In this document: in pieces, positions 6,621 to 6,956 of the stretch
Layout of the letters: every line of letters begins with the position of its first letter
Position numbering within the stretch: position 1 is the first letter of the stretch
Assembly (NCBI GenBank): GCA_964507195.1
Contig: CAZDPA010000199.1
Location: 1-6,956, forward strand
Source of the DNA: Solimonas sp964507195
GTDB taxonomy: Bacteria > Pseudomonadota > Gammaproteobacteria > Nevskiales > Nevskiaceae
Reading direction: 5' to 3'
DNA length: 6,956 nt
Position numbers and translations under genes: made by a program
Notes under the pieces: generated by a model
Seen by the model: only the letters and a program-made list of their open reading frames with translations
The model's database searches: none
What the model was told of the DNA's origin: nothing

Positions 6621-6956
6621 ATGAGCAAACCCAAGAAAGTTGCGCTGGCCTATTCCGGCGGCCTGGATACCTCCGTCATCCTGAAGTGGCTGCAGGACAC
6701 CTATGGCTGCGAAGTNNNNNNNNNNCCGCCGATATCGGCCAGGGCGAGGAGCTGGACCATGTCCGCCCCAAGGCCAAGCAGCTCGGCGTCAAGGAAATCT
6801 TCATTGACGACCTGCGCGAGGAGTTCGTCCGCGATTTCGTGTTTCCGATGTTCCGCGCCAACGCGGTCTACGAAGGCGAGTACCTGCTCGGCACGTCGAT
6901 TGCGCGTCCGCTGATCGCCAAGCGCCTGATGGAGATCGCCGCGAAGACCGGCTGCG
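6621..6956 (+). CDS. argG: Argininosuccinate synthase, N-terminal part (cut by window edge, contains an assembly gap)
   Basis: ATP-dependent ligase joining citrulline and aspartate to argininosuccinate, the next-to-last step of arginine synthesis, in the cytoplasm. The protein opens MSKPKKVALAYSGGLDTSV; the SGGLDTS loop (residues 12-18) is the ATP pyrophosphatase P-loop. KWLQDTYGCEV leads into the N gap. After it come ADIGQGEELD, FIDDLREEFVRDFVFPMFRANAVYE and YLLGTSIARPLIAKR, all typical of ArgG. The frame after the gap is shifted by one base relative to the start; a true gap of 11 bases (GCEV-VTFT-ADIGQ in relatives) restores it. About 110 of roughly 400 residues are in the window. The ATG at 6621 is preceded only by a weak AGAG six bases upstream. 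Identity is certain; the shift is an assembly effect. Confidence 0.96.
6716..6725. other. 10-N assembly gap inside argG
   Basis: Ten N between GCEV and ADIGQGEEL. In argininosuccinate synthases this stretch is usually CEV-VTFT-ADIGQ. The partial codons on either side (GT before, CC after) then require 11 missing bases, not 10. The one-base error shifts the frame and splits the gene for an automatic gene finder. Confidence 0.9.

Overview
The window looks like chromosomal DNA of a GC-rich gammaproteobacterium. The evidence is an RNase T gene (a mostly gammaproteobacterial enzyme), an opgGH (mdoGH) pair of proteobacterial type, and an ornithine-lipid-type acyltransferase start. A Nevskiales, Xanthomonadales or Pseudomonas-like relative is possible, but the sequence alone does not settle it. 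No phage, plasmid, CRISPR, tRNA or rRNA signal is seen.

Layout from left to right. Bases 1-173 (minus) hold the first 57 codons of an OlsB/hemolysin-like GNAT N-acyltransferase. Bases 279-2782 (minus) hold opgH, the membrane glucosyltransferase of osmoregulated periplasmic glucan (OPG) synthesis, interrupted by a 10-N assembly gap. Bases 2792-4333 (minus) hold opgG, its periplasmic partner, whose stop lies 9 bases before the opgH start. A 300-base intergenic stretch (4334-4633) carries two consecutive long-arm inverted repeats, a weak promoter candidate and a GC-rich hairpin. Bases 4634-5779 (minus) hold an N-terminally anchored beta-propeller of the SMP-30/major royal jelly (Yellow) type. 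Bases 5804-6478 (minus) hold rnt (RNase T), 24 bases ahead of the propeller gene. From 6621 to the window end (plus) runs the 5' part of argG (argininosuccinate synthase), divergent from rnt, with a perfect TATAAT upstream and a second 10-N gap inside.

How the genes work together. OpgH makes the beta-1,2-glucan backbone from UDP-glucose and moves it across the inner membrane; OpgG finishes it in the periplasm. The acyltransferase next to them probably makes lyso-ornithine lipid, so the left half is an envelope region. rnt and argG are housekeeping genes. The propeller gene has no clear partner and probably shares a transcript with rnt.

Most of the window is ordinary core genome. The one signal no gene explains is the pair of ~95-base inverted-repeat units upstream of opgG. 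Each has perfect 16-18 base arms, the two pairs differ in sequence, yet all four arm ends carry the same TTATTGA/TCAATAA motif. Both N-runs are gaps of the wrong length that break the reading frames of opgH and argG; these genes are probably intact in the organism.
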